From an uncultured Dermabacter sp. (GTDB lineage: Bacteria > Actinomycetota > Actinomycetes > Actinomycetales > Dermabacteraceae), in assembly GCA_947252755.1 (NCBI GenBank), contig CAMXWV010000011.1:14811-78810 (forward strand): a DNA stretch of 64,000 bases, in the 5' to 3' direction. The notes beneath the pieces are model-generated. The model did not search any database. It saw only the letters and a list, made by a program, of their open reading frames with translations, and was not told the DNA's origin. Shown piece after piece: positions 16,637 through 24,866 of the stretch. How positions within the stretch are numbered: the stretch's first letter is position 1; each line of letters starts with the position of its first letter. The position numbers and the translations under genes were made by a program.

Positions 16637-17660
16637 GCTCCGAGCAGCAACCTCAACCCACCCCGGAGATGTCATCGAACTCGCCTCGATCGACGACTAC
16701 CTCGGACCCGCCCGACAGCGGTTCTTCGGCAGCGGATACCGCCGATCAACCTACCGGATCCACCCCCTGGGCACCGACACCGATGCCGATCTCGCCGCAG
16801 CCGTCGACGTCGCTTACCCGACGGACTGGTCCCGCAAGAAGGCCGACTCCGATCTGCGCCCTCACCTGTCGACCGTGGACGTGATGATCCTGGGGGTCCG
16901 CAGCGCTGAGGCTCTGCTGACCGATCTGGTCGGCCTCACTCCCGACGAGGTCCAAACGGCCATGATCCGGAAGCTGACCGTGCGGGCAGGCACTCGCCCC
17001 GAAGAATCTCTCAACGGGCTGCCACTGCGCGCGACCCTGAAGAAGACCACGCCGGCGCTCGACGGCGAAGACGGTGAGGTCGATTCCACGATCATCGTGC
17101 AGGTGGGTGTCATGCAAACCCGAGTCGTCCTCCGACATCCTGCGCCTTCTGCGCCTGCCGCCGGCGTCATCGACTATGCGCTCCTCGATGAGGATCCGAC
17201 TCGGCACTGGGGATCCGGCTACCGGGAAGACGAGCAGAGTATCCGCACCGTAACTGCCGACACAGAGTCGCTCGTCGCTCACGCGAGCATCGGACTCCAT
17301 CACAGCGGCGCCTGTGGCACCCGAGCTTCCCATGCACCGGGACCAGCGACCTTCATCGACGCATTCGTGTCCTTGCTGCAGCTCGGGCAGGTGCTGATGT
17401 ACGAACTCGACCAGATCGACCGCGCCCACTCCGACACGCTCTGGATGCAACAGCTCATCCTTCGCCCGAGCACCGCCTCCACGAGCCGCGAGACGACTGC
17501 GGCAGAGACTGGCGCGGAGCTGCGCATCGCCGACCATCAACTCCTCGATCTGCCAACGGGAACGTGGCGCAACCTCGACTTCCGCGGCGAGTCCGGCGGA
17601 ATCACAATGTCTGCCACCTTCGCCCACCGCATCCGACACCTGGAAGGAAACACGCGATGA
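16626..17660 (+). CDS. AvrD-family protein (syringolide-synthase-like)
   Basis: 344 residues. The N-terminus (IDDYLGPARQRFFGSGYRR, about residues 20-38) and the STVDVMILGVRSAE segment near 82 resemble AvrD. AvrD is the Pseudomonas syringae protein that directs synthesis of syringolides, which are butenolide-derived signals made from beta-ketoacyl chains and a pentulose. A second GSGYREDEQS motif near 198 suggests an internal repeat, as in double-hotdog enzymes. In this operon it would condense an acyl-ACP with a sugar-type partner; this is inference. Recognition is from memory of the family motif. Confidence 0.6.
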   Translation: MTPELRAATSTHPGDVIELASIDDYLGPARQRFFGSGYRRSTYRIHPLGTDTDADLAAAVDVAYPTDWSRKKADSDLRPHLSTVDVMILGVRSAEALLTDLVGLTPDEVQTAMIRKLTVRAGTRPEESLNGLPLRATLKKTTPALDGEDGEVDSTIIVQVGVMQTRVVLRHPAPSAPAAGVIDYALLDEDPTRHWGSGYREDEQSIRTVTADTESLVAHASIGLHHSGACGTRASHAPGPATFIDAFVSLLQLGQVLMYELDQIDRAHSDTLWMQQLILRPSTASTSRETTAAETGAELRIADHQLLDLPTGTWRNLDFRGESGGITMSATFAHRIRHLEGNTR

Positions 17661-18367
17661 GGATTTCTATCTCCGGCACGTACTCGACCGGAAAAACCTC
17701 CACAACCATGTGCCTGTCCCACTACACCGGCATTCCCCGGACACTGGCAAAGGCCATCCGCGAGATCATGCCCGACGCCGTACCCGGCAAACGGCTGTCC
17801 GAGGTCACCCCCGCCGAGTTCCTACAGCTCATGATGCGCCGTCACTGCGGCCGCGCAGTGGCCGAGGCAACCCTCGGCGACCCCTACCTCTCCGACGGCT
17901 CCTCGCTCCAGGAATGGGCCTATGGACTCGCACGCACGCGGTTCGGAATGAACCCCACCGACCCCGACCGCCCCAACCAGGTCGACTGGCCCGACATGGG
18001 CTTCTTCCATGAAGTCGTCGACCAGTACGAGCACGCCTTCAAGCAGCATGTCAAGGCCAGCTACGACGTCATGATCCACCTCGAGAACGAGCGCCCGATT
18101 TCCGATGACGGCCACCGACCGATGAATGAGGATTTCCGCAGCTACTGCGACGAGATCCTCTGGGATGCCGCCTCCGATCTCGACATCCCGCTCCACCGCG
18201 TCAGCGGTACCCTCGAATCGCGCGTGCAGACGATCGTGTCCCTGCTCGACCTGCCGACGGTCATCGACCTCGACGAAGCGATCGCGCGGATGCAGCAGGA
18301 ATATGCCGCGATCGACCAGCGTCTCGAGACCGAGCGGCAACAGGCCGCCCAGCGCGTGGCCGGGTGA
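17657..18367 (+). CDS. P-loop NTPase/kinase-like protein (AAA_28/NadR-like)
   Basis: 236 residues from ATG 17657 (ATGA overlap with the AvrD-like gene). Walker A GTYSTGKTS is at residues 7-15. Further features are DPYLSDGSSLQEW near 75 and the hydrophobic strand YDVMIHLENERP near 135, typical of small nucleoside-kinase or NadR-like ATPases. It may phosphorylate the sugar-like co-substrate or the product. Its fixed place in the operon indicates a pathway role rather than housekeeping. Confidence 0.75.
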   Translation: MRISISGTYSTGKTSTTMCLSHYTGIPRTLAKAIREIMPDAVPGKRLSEVTPAEFLQLMMRRHCGRAVAEATLGDPYLSDGSSLQEWAYGLARTRFGMNPTDPDRPNQVDWPDMGFFHEVVDQYEHAFKQHVKASYDVMIHLENERPISDDGHRPMNEDFRSYCDEILWDAASDLDIPLHRVSGTLESRVQTIVSLLDLPTVIDLDEAIARMQQEYAAIDQRLETERQQAAQRVAG

Positions 18368-19089
18368 GCTGCATGCAACTATTCGCCCTGGCCTATGCAG
18401 GAGGCACCGCATCCACTGCCTACGCCAAGCTCCAGGTCGATCTACCACCGTTGGCCGAGGTCGTGCCCCTCGACCTGCCCGGCAGGGGACGCAACACCGC
18501 ACGCCGACCTGGCTCGGTCGATGACCTCATCGACCATCTCTGGGAGATGATCGCTGATCGTGCCCAGCCGGACTGGGGACTCCTGGGGCATAGCTACGGG
18601 GCTGGCCTCGCCTTCGCACTCGCCAAGCGGGCGGAGGAGAAGGGGCAGCCGCCCCAGGTGTGCTTCCTCTCCGGCCGCCGTGCCCCGTCCGGTCGCGCTC
18701 ACCCGTCGCGACGGAGCATGACCGACGAGGAACTTCTGAAGCAGGTCGCTGAATGGGGAGCTCTTCCGCGGGAGTTCCAGACGCATCCAGCCCTGCGGGA
18801 GATGGCCGTTGCCCGATTGCGCGAAGACGTCGCATTCAGCGACGAACTCCACGCAAGGAACCCCGAGCCACTCGACCAGACCGTGCTCCACACGCTCGCC
18901 GGCAACGACGATCCTGTAGCTCCACCCAAGGCCGTCCACTCCTGGAAGCGCCTCACCCATGCGGGCTCAACGGCGCAGACCTTCGACGGCGAGCACTTCT
19001 TCCTCTTCACCAACCCCGATGTTCAAATCGCGATCGGCGACCGTCTTCGCCGTCTCGCTTCCACCCTCACCCAGAAAGGAACACCATGA
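18364..19089 (+). CDS. type II thioesterase (GrsT-like alpha/beta hydrolase)
   Basis: 241 residues from GTG 18364 (GTGA overlap). It has the nucleophile motif GHSYGAGLAFALA at about residue 77, the GNDDPVAPP acid loop near 180, and the catalytic His in GEHFFLF. It probably removes wrong or finished acyl groups from the ACP. It is coupled by ATGA to the next gene. Confidence 0.88.
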   Translation: MSCMQLFALAYAGGTASTAYAKLQVDLPPLAEVVPLDLPGRGRNTARRPGSVDDLIDHLWEMIADRAQPDWGLLGHSYGAGLAFALAKRAEEKGQPPQVCFLSGRRAPSGRAHPSRRSMTDEELLKQVAEWGALPREFQTHPALREMAVARLREDVAFSDELHARNPEPLDQTVLHTLAGNDDPVAPPKAVHSWKRLTHAGSTAQTFDGEHFFLFTNPDVQIAIGDRLRRLASTLTQKGTP

Positions 19090-19529
19090 CCGACATCGAT
19101 CTGCTCACGCGTCGCAAGGAACGCGCTGCCATCCTCTTCGAGGAGATCATCACCAACAACCGACTCGAACTCGCCGACGAGGTCTTCGCCCCCGACTTCT
19201 ACTGGCCCCAATTCGATCTCCGCGGACCCGATGGCGTCCGCGAATGGGTCCGTGCCTTCCGGACCGCCTTCCCGGACATGGACGACCGCGTCCAAGAGCA
19301 GACCGCGGAAGGTGACGTGGTGGTCACCCGCGTGAGATGCATCGGCACCCAGACCGGCCCCTTCCGCGGCCTGCCGCCCAGCGGCAACCGGGCCGACTTC
19401 ACCGCGATCGGTATCGACCGGTTCGAGGGCGACCACATCGTCGAGCGCGCCGCCTACTTCGACCTTGCCGACCTCATGCGCCAGCTCGGCCACACAGATC
19501 TGCATGTTCCCGAGGTCGACCGCCCGTAG
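19086..19529 (+). CDS. SnoaL-like/ester-cyclase family protein
   Basis: 147 residues from ATG 19086. NTF2-like fold signatures are visible: ADEVFAPDFYWP, then VREWVRAFRTAFPDMDDRV and GPFRGLPPSGNRADFTAIGIDRFEGDHIVERAAYF (motif in parts, residues 85-125). SnoaL-type proteins catalyse cyclisations or hydrations in polyketide pathways. As last gene it could close the ring of the AvrD pathway product. Confidence 0.8.
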   Translation: MTDIDLLTRRKERAAILFEEIITNNRLELADEVFAPDFYWPQFDLRGPDGVREWVRAFRTAFPDMDDRVQEQTAEGDVVVTRVRCIGTQTGPFRGLPPSGNRADFTAIGIDRFEGDHIVERAAYFDLADLMRQLGHTDLHVPEVDRP

Positions 19530-19542
19530 CACGACGGGCACC

Positions 19543-19594
19543 AGCGACAGTGGAGGGCACCAGCCTGTACAGGCTGGTGCCCTCCACTGTCGCT
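19543..19594. terminator. 52-bp perfect palindrome, bidirectional terminator
   Basis: Two 26-base arms with no mismatch and no loop bases (AGCGACAGTGGAGGGCACCA at the left end, its complement at the right). It lies between the stop of the SnoaL-like gene and overlaps the stop codon region of the convergent tetR gene. It would terminate both transcripts. Confidence 0.8.
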
Positions 19595-20187
19595 CACGCC
19601 GTGTCAGCGGCCGCAAGGCGACGGGCCGCTGTGACAACAGCCGCGCGTCGCCTGCAATGCTCCTCCTCGGTGGGCGGACCACACAGCATCCGGGCCACCT
19701 GAGGCACCGTGGACCACCAGCCCGCGATCGAGAGCACGAACAGAATCAGATGGGCGGCATCAATGTCGCGGGTGATCGTGCCCGCCTCCTGCCCCCCCAC
19801 GACAGCAGCCGACTTGTAGCCGTAATACTCCCTCCGCTGGGCCTCGTCGGGCACTTCGTCGTCGAATGCCAGAGCCTCCCAACGCAACAGGCGGATCAGC
19901 TCGGGCCGCTCACGGTGATAGTCGTAGACCCGCCCGGCGTAGTCCCCGACGTCCTCCCTGGCGAACGAGGCCACGGGCACCGACTGAGCGACCTGCGCCA
20001 ACTCGTCACGCAACACCGCAGCGAAGAGCTCCTTCTTGCCTCCGAAGTAGTTGTACACCCGCTCCTTGTTGACACCTGCCTTCTTCGCGATCTGCTCGAT
20101 CGTCGTGCCATCCGGCCCGCGGTCGGCGAACTCCACCGTGGCCGCGTCCTTGATCTTGCGCTTGGTTCCCTCTGTGTCCCAGGCCAC
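19594..20187 (-). CDS. TetR-family repressor of the AvrD/MFS system
   Basis: 197 residues from GTG 20187, chosen because AWDTEGTKRKIKDAA is the usual TetR N-terminus; in-frame upstream starts up to 20220 exist. The HTH spans about residues 25-50 (TTIEQIAKKAGVNKERVYNYFGGKKELF). It is divergent from the MFS gene. The CCAACG-N4-CGTTGG dyad occurs before the MFS gene and before the AvrD operon, and a related CAACGTTG sits in its own promoter region (20218-20225). It probably represses all three and is released by the pathway product. Confidence 0.85.
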   Translation of the reverse strand: MAWDTEGTKRKIKDAATVEFADRGPDGTTIEQIAKKAGVNKERVYNYFGGKKELFAAVLRDELAQVAQSVPVASFAREDVGDYAGRVYDYHRERPELIRLLRWEALAFDDEVPDEAQRREYYGYKSAAVVGGQEAGTITRDIDAAHLILFVLSIAGWWSTVPQVARMLCGPPTEEEHCRRRAAVVTAARRLAAADTA

Positions 20188-20222
20188 AGTCTGCGTCACA
20201 CTCCTAAATTGCATCTCCAACG

Positions 20223-20252
20223 TTGAGGTTGCACCCCACGCCCGAGCATACT
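20223..20252 (+). promoter_or_regulatory. candidate promoter of the MFS gene
   Basis: TTGAGG (20223-20228), an 18-bp spacer, then CATACT (20247-20252), 39 bp before ATG 20291. The -35 overlaps the CAACGTTG palindrome, and the dyad at 20263-20278 lies on the probable transcription start. Confidence 0.45.
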
Positions 20253-20262
20253 AGGGTAAATT

Positions 20263-20278
20263 CCAACGATTGCGTTGG
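20263..20278. promoter_or_regulatory. TetR-type operator CCAACG-N4-CGTTGG (site 2)
   Basis: TTCCAACG-ATTG-CGTTGGAA at 20261-20280, a perfect 8-bp-arm palindrome just after the candidate -10. Its core and spacing are the same as at 14223-14238. Confidence 0.75.
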
Positions 20279-20290
20279 AAGGAGACGTGC

Positions 20291-21523
20291 ATGCCCTCGA
20301 ACCTCCCACATCCCGAAACGACGGCTCCGGAGAGGTCGCCCTCACGTGACATCGCCAGCCCGGACTTCCCGGCTGGCGGGGTCGCCGTCGTCATCCTGGT
20401 AGTGACGGCCCTGTTCGTCCTGACACAGCTCTACGCGGCGATCCCGCTCTTGAGTCCAGTGGCTGCCGACCTCGGGGCTGATGCGACCTTCGCCCTGTCG
20501 ACGAGCTTCAGCCTCACCTACGCCGTGGGCTTCCTCATCTGGGGGCCGATCTCCGACCGGTACGGTCGAAAGCGGGTCATGGCCGTCGCCATCGGGGTGC
20601 TCGCGGTTGCCACGCTTGTGTGCGCGACGGCTTCCTCCGTGCCGGTGATGGCGGCGCTGCGTGCTCTCCAGGGCCTCTCGGCAGCCGGGTTCGCCCCCGT
20701 TGCGCTGGCCTATCTGACCGAGGCTGTCGCACCCAACAGACGGGCTGGAGCGATCGGAGCGATGTCGACCGCGTTCCTGGTCGCGGGCATCTTCGGCCAG
20801 GTCGTAGCCTCCACGGTGGCGCTGCAAGCGGGCTGGTCGTGGTTCTTCGTGCTCTGCGGTGTCGTTCTCGCGATCACCTTCGTGCTGATCCTCACGCTCG
20901 TGACCGAGGCGCCCAAGCATGCCCCGTCGATGTCGCTCCTCAAACAGTTCGGCAACCTTGCGCGACTGCTGGTCATGCCAGCGATCGTGCTGCTCAGCAT
21001 CGCGCACGTGACGCTTCTGCTGTCCTTTGTCGCCCTCTACACCGGCATCGGACAGCACCTGGAAAGCCTCGACGTGCCTGCCTCCGACATCATTCTCATC
21101 CGATTGGCCGCCCTGCCAGCGATGTTCGTCAGCCTCGGCGTTGGGGCTCTCGCGAAGCGTTTCGGCATCGTCCGGGTCGCCCAGACCGGCTTCACGCTCG
21201 CGGCTGTGGGCATGCTCGGAGAATTCTTCCTCTCCGGCACCTTGCCCGGCCTGATCGCCGCGAGCATCGTCTATGTCGCGGGCGTCGCCCTGGCTGTACC
21301 GTCCATGATCAACCTGTACGGAGAGACAGCCGCCCCGAATCGGGGCAGCGGGATGGCCATCAACGGATTCATCCTCTTCATCGGAGCCAGCATCGGCCCG
21401 ATCGTAGGTGGTGCGATCACCAACCTCAGCACTCTGGCTATCGTTCTGGTCGCGCTTCTGGTCATTGCCGCAGTGTCCATCCTCTGTGTCTCCATGCTCA
21501 ACCGAAAGGCGACCCGGTCATGA
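20291..21523 (+). CDS. MFS transporter, Bcr/CflA-like drug or product exporter
   Basis: 410 residues from ATG 20291 with AAGGAGA 6 nt upstream. There are about 12 membrane helices beginning near residue 35. The MFS signature GPISDRYGRKRVM is at about 83-95, and the LRALQGLSAAGFAPVALAYLTE motif C-like helix near 125. It is controlled by the adjacent TetR operator and is probably the exporter of the AvrD-pathway product or a self-protection pump. Confidence 0.88.
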   Translation: MPSNLPHPETTAPERSPSRDIASPDFPAGGVAVVILVVTALFVLTQLYAAIPLLSPVAADLGADATFALSTSFSLTYAVGFLIWGPISDRYGRKRVMAVAIGVLAVATLVCATASSVPVMAALRALQGLSAAGFAPVALAYLTEAVAPNRRAGAIGAMSTAFLVAGIFGQVVASTVALQAGWSWFFVLCGVVLAITFVLILTLVTEAPKHAPSMSLLKQFGNLARLLVMPAIVLLSIAHVTLLLSFVALYTGIGQHLESLDVPASDIILIRLAALPAMFVSLGVGALAKRFGIVRVAQTGFTLAAVGMLGEFFLSGTLPGLIAASIVYVAGVALAVPSMINLYGETAAPNRGSGMAINGFILFIGASIGPIVGGAITNLSTLAIVLVALLVIAAVSILCVSMLNRKATRS

Positions 21524-22167
21524 CTGATGTCCTACTCCTGGGGGCTACTGGCCGCACCGGCAGTTTCCTGCTGAACCATCGCCCCGCGGGTATACTTCTG
21601 CATGCGGGAGTTCGACCCGGAGACGCCACGCGACCACTGCCGGTACCTGAGCACGCCGACGATGCGCGGGCCATCGACATCGATGACCCCACCCGTATGC
21701 GAGAAGCACTCACAGGCATCGACATCGTCGTCAACACCATCCGGCTGCGAGAGGAGATCGCGGCGACAGCACTGATCGATCTCCATGACCGGATCGTCGA
21801 CGCTCAAGACGAGTCTAAGACTCCGTTGATTGTCCACGTTGGCGGAGCCGGGGCGCTCCATATGGGCAACGGCCGACGTTTCTGGCAAGACCCCGCCTTT
21901 CCCACCGTGACTCTCCCGCGCGGAGTCGCCCATGCCGCACTCCGAGACCACCTCGAATCCGAGACGGCGCCACACCGATGGGCTTACCTCATCCCGCCAC
22001 CCAGCTACCAACCCGAGGGGCAGTTCACCGGCTCTTTCCGGAGACGGCCGCCCGCCGCCGACGAACGCACGTTTCTTCAGTCCAGCATTAGCTACGAGGA
22101 CTTCGCCCTCGCCCTCGCCGACGCGATCCGCGACGCCTGGACTGGAACACATCTGATCTCAGCCTGA
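21520..22167 (+). CDS. NAD(P)-binding NmrA-like protein
   Basis: 215 residues from ATG 21520 (ATGA overlap with the MFS gene). Dinucleotide-binding GATGRTGSFLL is at residues 8-18. It has the atypical-SDR pattern of NAD(P)H-binding proteins, IVHVGGAGALHMGNGRRFW near 110 and YEDFALALADAI near the end. Co-transcription with the exporter suggests a modification or redox-sensing role. Substrate unknown. Confidence 0.8.
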   Translation: MTDVLLLGATGRTGSFLLNHRPAGILLHAGVRPGDATRPLPVPEHADDARAIDIDDPTRMREALTGIDIVVNTIRLREEIAATALIDLHDRIVDAQDESKTPLIVHVGGAGALHMGNGRRFWQDPAFPTVTLPRGVAHAALRDHLESETAPHRWAYLIPPPSYQPEGQFTGSFRRRPPAADERTFLQSSISYEDFALALADAIRDAWTGTHLISA

Positions 22168-22324
22168 CCGCACCAGCTGTTGGCGCATCGCCGAGCAACG
22201 ATGGTCGACGCCAAATAGCAGCGCCCGCTGCAGGCCGGTGCGGAGCACGAATCCAGTCGCGTCTGTGCAGTCGGCAGGCTCTTGCGCAATACGTGACGCG
22301 ACACCCAAGGTGGCACATCCCAAC

Positions 22325-23452
22325 ATGCCTGGCCGTTCAGGGAGACCCCTCGACCCCAGCTTCACCCCAGCACTTCGACAAGCCGCGGCCGAGATCCTCG
22401 CCGAGGGCAGCAAGCTCACGGTGCACGCCCTCTCGGAGCGCACAGGGGTGGGCAAACCGGCGATCTATCGCCGCTTTCCGAACACCGCTGCGCTCGCTCT
22501 CTCCGTCGTCGCCGATCGTCTCACCGGGGGACAGGGGCCAGACACAGGCAGTCTTCGTGGTGACCTCACCGCGACCCTCCGGCGACTACGCGACAGTCTC
22601 GCCGACCCCGCGATATCCGCTGGCCTGGCCCTAGTCGTCGCAGAACGGCGTCTGCCCGGGGTCGACTTCGGTCGAACCCTCATCGACCCCTGGTCGGACT
22701 CCATCGCGCTGATGATACGGCGCGCGGTCGAGCGCGACGAGATTCCTCCGGGAGTCGATACCGAGGCCGTGTTCCTTCTCCTGCTCGGGCCCCTTCTGCT
22801 ACACGTGATGCTGCCCGAGCGTCCCGCGCTCGACGACGACTATCTCGAGTGGTTCGCCCAAGCCGTACTGTCCGGCCTGGGGCATCTCCCCGAACTCGCG
22901 CATCCCCGATGTGCCAGCCAGCGCATCCTTGATGCCGCAGGAGCCGAGTACGCTGCTCATGGCTTCTACGCGACCACTTTGGATCAGATCAGCGAGCGAG
23001 CAGAGGTCGGCCCCCGCGAGATTCGCGCCCGATTCGGCGATACGAAGCAGCTCGCTCGGGTGCTCCTGGACTACGAGCGCACCGCATGGGCGGCATGGGA
23101 GAAGACCATCCGCGGCCGATCACTGACTGGCGTCGCCGCCGTTCGCGAACTCCTCCTGCTGGCCGCCAACCATTACGCCACCGATCAACGCCTCCAAGGC
23201 GCAGCCAGGCTCGCCGTCGAGTCTCATCACATCGATCCACGCCGTCCTCACCCCTACAAGCGCCAGCTCCAGGTACTGCGCAGAGCGGTAGGCCGGGACC
23301 TATCGGGCCTACCCGACGGGACAACCGCAGACGGATTCACCGCCACTGTCCTGGCCACCTTCGCCGGCCTGACCACTGCGGTGAACGGCCAATGGGCCGA
23401 CCTTCCTGAACGGATCGGACAGTTCTGGGATCTGCTCAAAACCACCATTTAG
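22325..23452 (+). CDS. tandem double TetR-family regulator
   Basis: 375 residues from ATG 22325, which has AAGGTGG about 10 nt upstream (an in-frame start at 22238 is less likely). It has two complete TetR units. The first HTH is LTVHALSERTGVGKPAIYRRFPNTAAL (about residues 28-54, given in part). The second is TTLDQISERAEVGPREIRARFGD (about 216-238). Each is followed by its own helical ligand region. A single chain would act as an internally dimer-like repressor or bind two operators. Confidence 0.85.
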   Translation: MPGRSGRPLDPSFTPALRQAAAEILAEGSKLTVHALSERTGVGKPAIYRRFPNTAALALSVVADRLTGGQGPDTGSLRGDLTATLRRLRDSLADPAISAGLALVVAERRLPGVDFGRTLIDPWSDSIALMIRRAVERDEIPPGVDTEAVFLLLLGPLLLHVMLPERPALDDDYLEWFAQAVLSGLGHLPELAHPRCASQRILDAAGAEYAAHGFYATTLDQISERAEVGPREIRARFGDTKQLARVLLDYERTAWAAWEKTIRGRSLTGVAAVRELLLLAANHYATDQRLQGAARLAVESHHIDPRRPHPYKRQLQVLRRAVGRDLSGLPDGTTADGFTATVLATFAGLTTAVNGQWADLPERIGQFWDLLKTTI

Positions 23453-23592
23453 GTGAGGCATCTCGCCGGCTCCTTCCGCGCGTCCCCGATGCCAAAAACC
23501 GCTTCGCTTGGAGCGAACTTGCGTGCCTGCTCCGCCCAGTCCTCGTCTCTGGCGAAGGAGGTCTCGTACGGAGAGTCGGGCGGCAGCGACAA

Positions 23593-23632
23593 GCCCTCCT
23601 GGCCACGAAAAACACATCGCGGCCAGGAGGGC
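23593..23632. terminator. inverted repeat between convergent genes
   Basis: GCCCTCCTGGCC (23593-23604) pairs with GGCCAGGAGGGC (23621-23632), 12-bp perfect arms and a 16-nt A-rich loop. It lies between the double-tetR gene and the convergent gene at 23663, and is probably a bidirectional terminator. Confidence 0.65.
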
Positions 23633-23662
23633 AGGGCGTTCGAGGAGATGCTGCAACGGCTG

Positions 23663-24745
23663 CTAGGCCGCGTTGGCGTCCGCATCCCCGCCGGAGGCGG
23701 TGGTGGCCGGGCGGTCGCTCTCCCCGTGGAGCTGTTCGAGGATGGTGTCCGAGAGGAGGTCTTCGGTGCCCTTGAGGGCGTCGGCGACTTCCTGGTCGGT
23801 GGGGAAGACCATCTCCGCGGCGACGTTGTCCTGCACGATGCGGGCGAGGTTGTCGAGGGCGACGAAGACGTAGTCCTCGGGGATCTCGGCGGCGGGCAGG
23901 TCGATCAGGTGCGTGTCGACGCGGGCGGGGTCCATGAGCTCGCGGATGATGATGGAGTTCTGGTTGAGTACCGAGGTCGTCCAGATCGAGATCACCACGA
24001 CGTAGAGGTCCTTCCACTGCTGGTGGCCGATCTTCTTCTTCCACCGCTTCATGATCTTCTGGACCCCGGTGATCTGGGCATCGGAGGCGTACCACATGTT
24101 GGTGCGGATGCTGTCGTAGACGCTGCCGGAGAACGCCTCGAACGACCGGATGGAGAAGTAGCCGAGCTCGATCGACTTCTCGATGAACCGGATGCCGGAG
24201 TCGAGGATGTGCCGGCACGAGCGCTCCAGCTCGCCCGGCAGGTCCGCGTCCCGCAGCTGTTGGCGGGCGGCGCCGAGGGTGTCGGCGAACGCGGAGAGCG
24301 GGGCGACCCAGTCGCTGGTCTCGGACCCCTTGAGGTAGGGCGCGATGATCGAGAAGATCCCCAGCGGGACGTGCGCGATCGACTTGGCCAGCTCGAAGGT
24401 CTCCGGGATCGGGTGGAGGGTCTCGGTCTTCCCGTTGTGCACGAGCGTGTACTCCCCGCCCTGCGGATCGTTGTTCACGATGATCACCGGGGACAGGTGC
24501 TCGATGAGCTCGGCCTTGAGGGCGGCGTAGTTGCGCTGCATGTCGGTGTCGATCTGGAAGATCGCGTTCCGGGCGCGCACCGTCGGGCTGGACCAGTACG
24601 CGGTCATGTCCAGGTCGTGCGGGTCGATGTCCTCGGCGCGACGGTGCGGCGAGCGTGACGGACCCTGTGGGCGCGGCTGCTGGTGGTGGCTGGGGTTTCC
24701 GCCGTGGTCGTGGCGGACCGGGCATCCCTGGTTCTCGTAACCCAT
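23663..24745 (-). CDS. hypothetical protein in the hydrolase/GlxA module
   Basis: 360 residues from ATG 24745 with AAGGAGG about 8 nt upstream. The N-terminal 50 residues are His/Pro/Arg-rich (HDHGGNPSHHQQ), a possible metal-binding tail. The rest is an alpha/beta or helical domain with IIVNNDPQGGEYTLVHNGK, then VPLGIFSIIAPYLKG and MKRWKKKIGHQQWKDLYVVVIS. I do not recognise the family. It lies downstream of the isochorismatase-like gene, after a strong hairpin, so it has its own promoter or receives readthrough. Confidence 0.6.
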   Translation of the reverse strand: MGYENQGCPVRHDHGGNPSHHQQPRPQGPSRSPHRRAEDIDPHDLDMTAYWSSPTVRARNAIFQIDTDMQRNYAALKAELIEHLSPVIIVNNDPQGGEYTLVHNGKTETLHPIPETFELAKSIAHVPLGIFSIIAPYLKGSETSDWVAPLSAFADTLGAARQQLRDADLPGELERSCRHILDSGIRFIEKSIELGYFSIRSFEAFSGSVYDSIRTNMWYASDAQITGVQKIMKRWKKKIGHQQWKDLYVVVISIWTTSVLNQNSIIIRELMDPARVDTHLIDLPAAEIPEDYVFVALDNLARIVQDNVAAEMVFPTDQEVADALKGTEDLLSDTILEQLHGESDRPATTASGGDADANAA

Positions 24746-24782
24746 GGGTCTCTTCCTCCTTGAAGATGCAGTGTGATGTGAC

Positions 24783-24825
24783 CTCTGGTGCCCGGCCCCC
24801 CGGGGTCGGGGGTCGGGCACCAGAG
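24783..24825 (-). terminator. hairpin after the cysteine hydrolase gene
   Basis: CTCTGGTGCCCG (24783-24794) and CGGGCACCAGAG (24814-24825) form 12-bp perfect arms around a GC-rich loop, 42 bp after the hydrolase stop. Confidence 0.65.
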
Positions 24826-24866
24826 CCGTGGCGAGTTCGGGTTACCGTCTCGCCGGGTTCGGGGTG

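Noticed and set aside
20620..22167. 515-residue plus-strand frame overlapping the MFS and NAD(P)-binding genes
   Set aside because: Only its last part (from 21520) is real. The upstream portion is an Arg/His-rich out-of-frame reading of the MFS gene.
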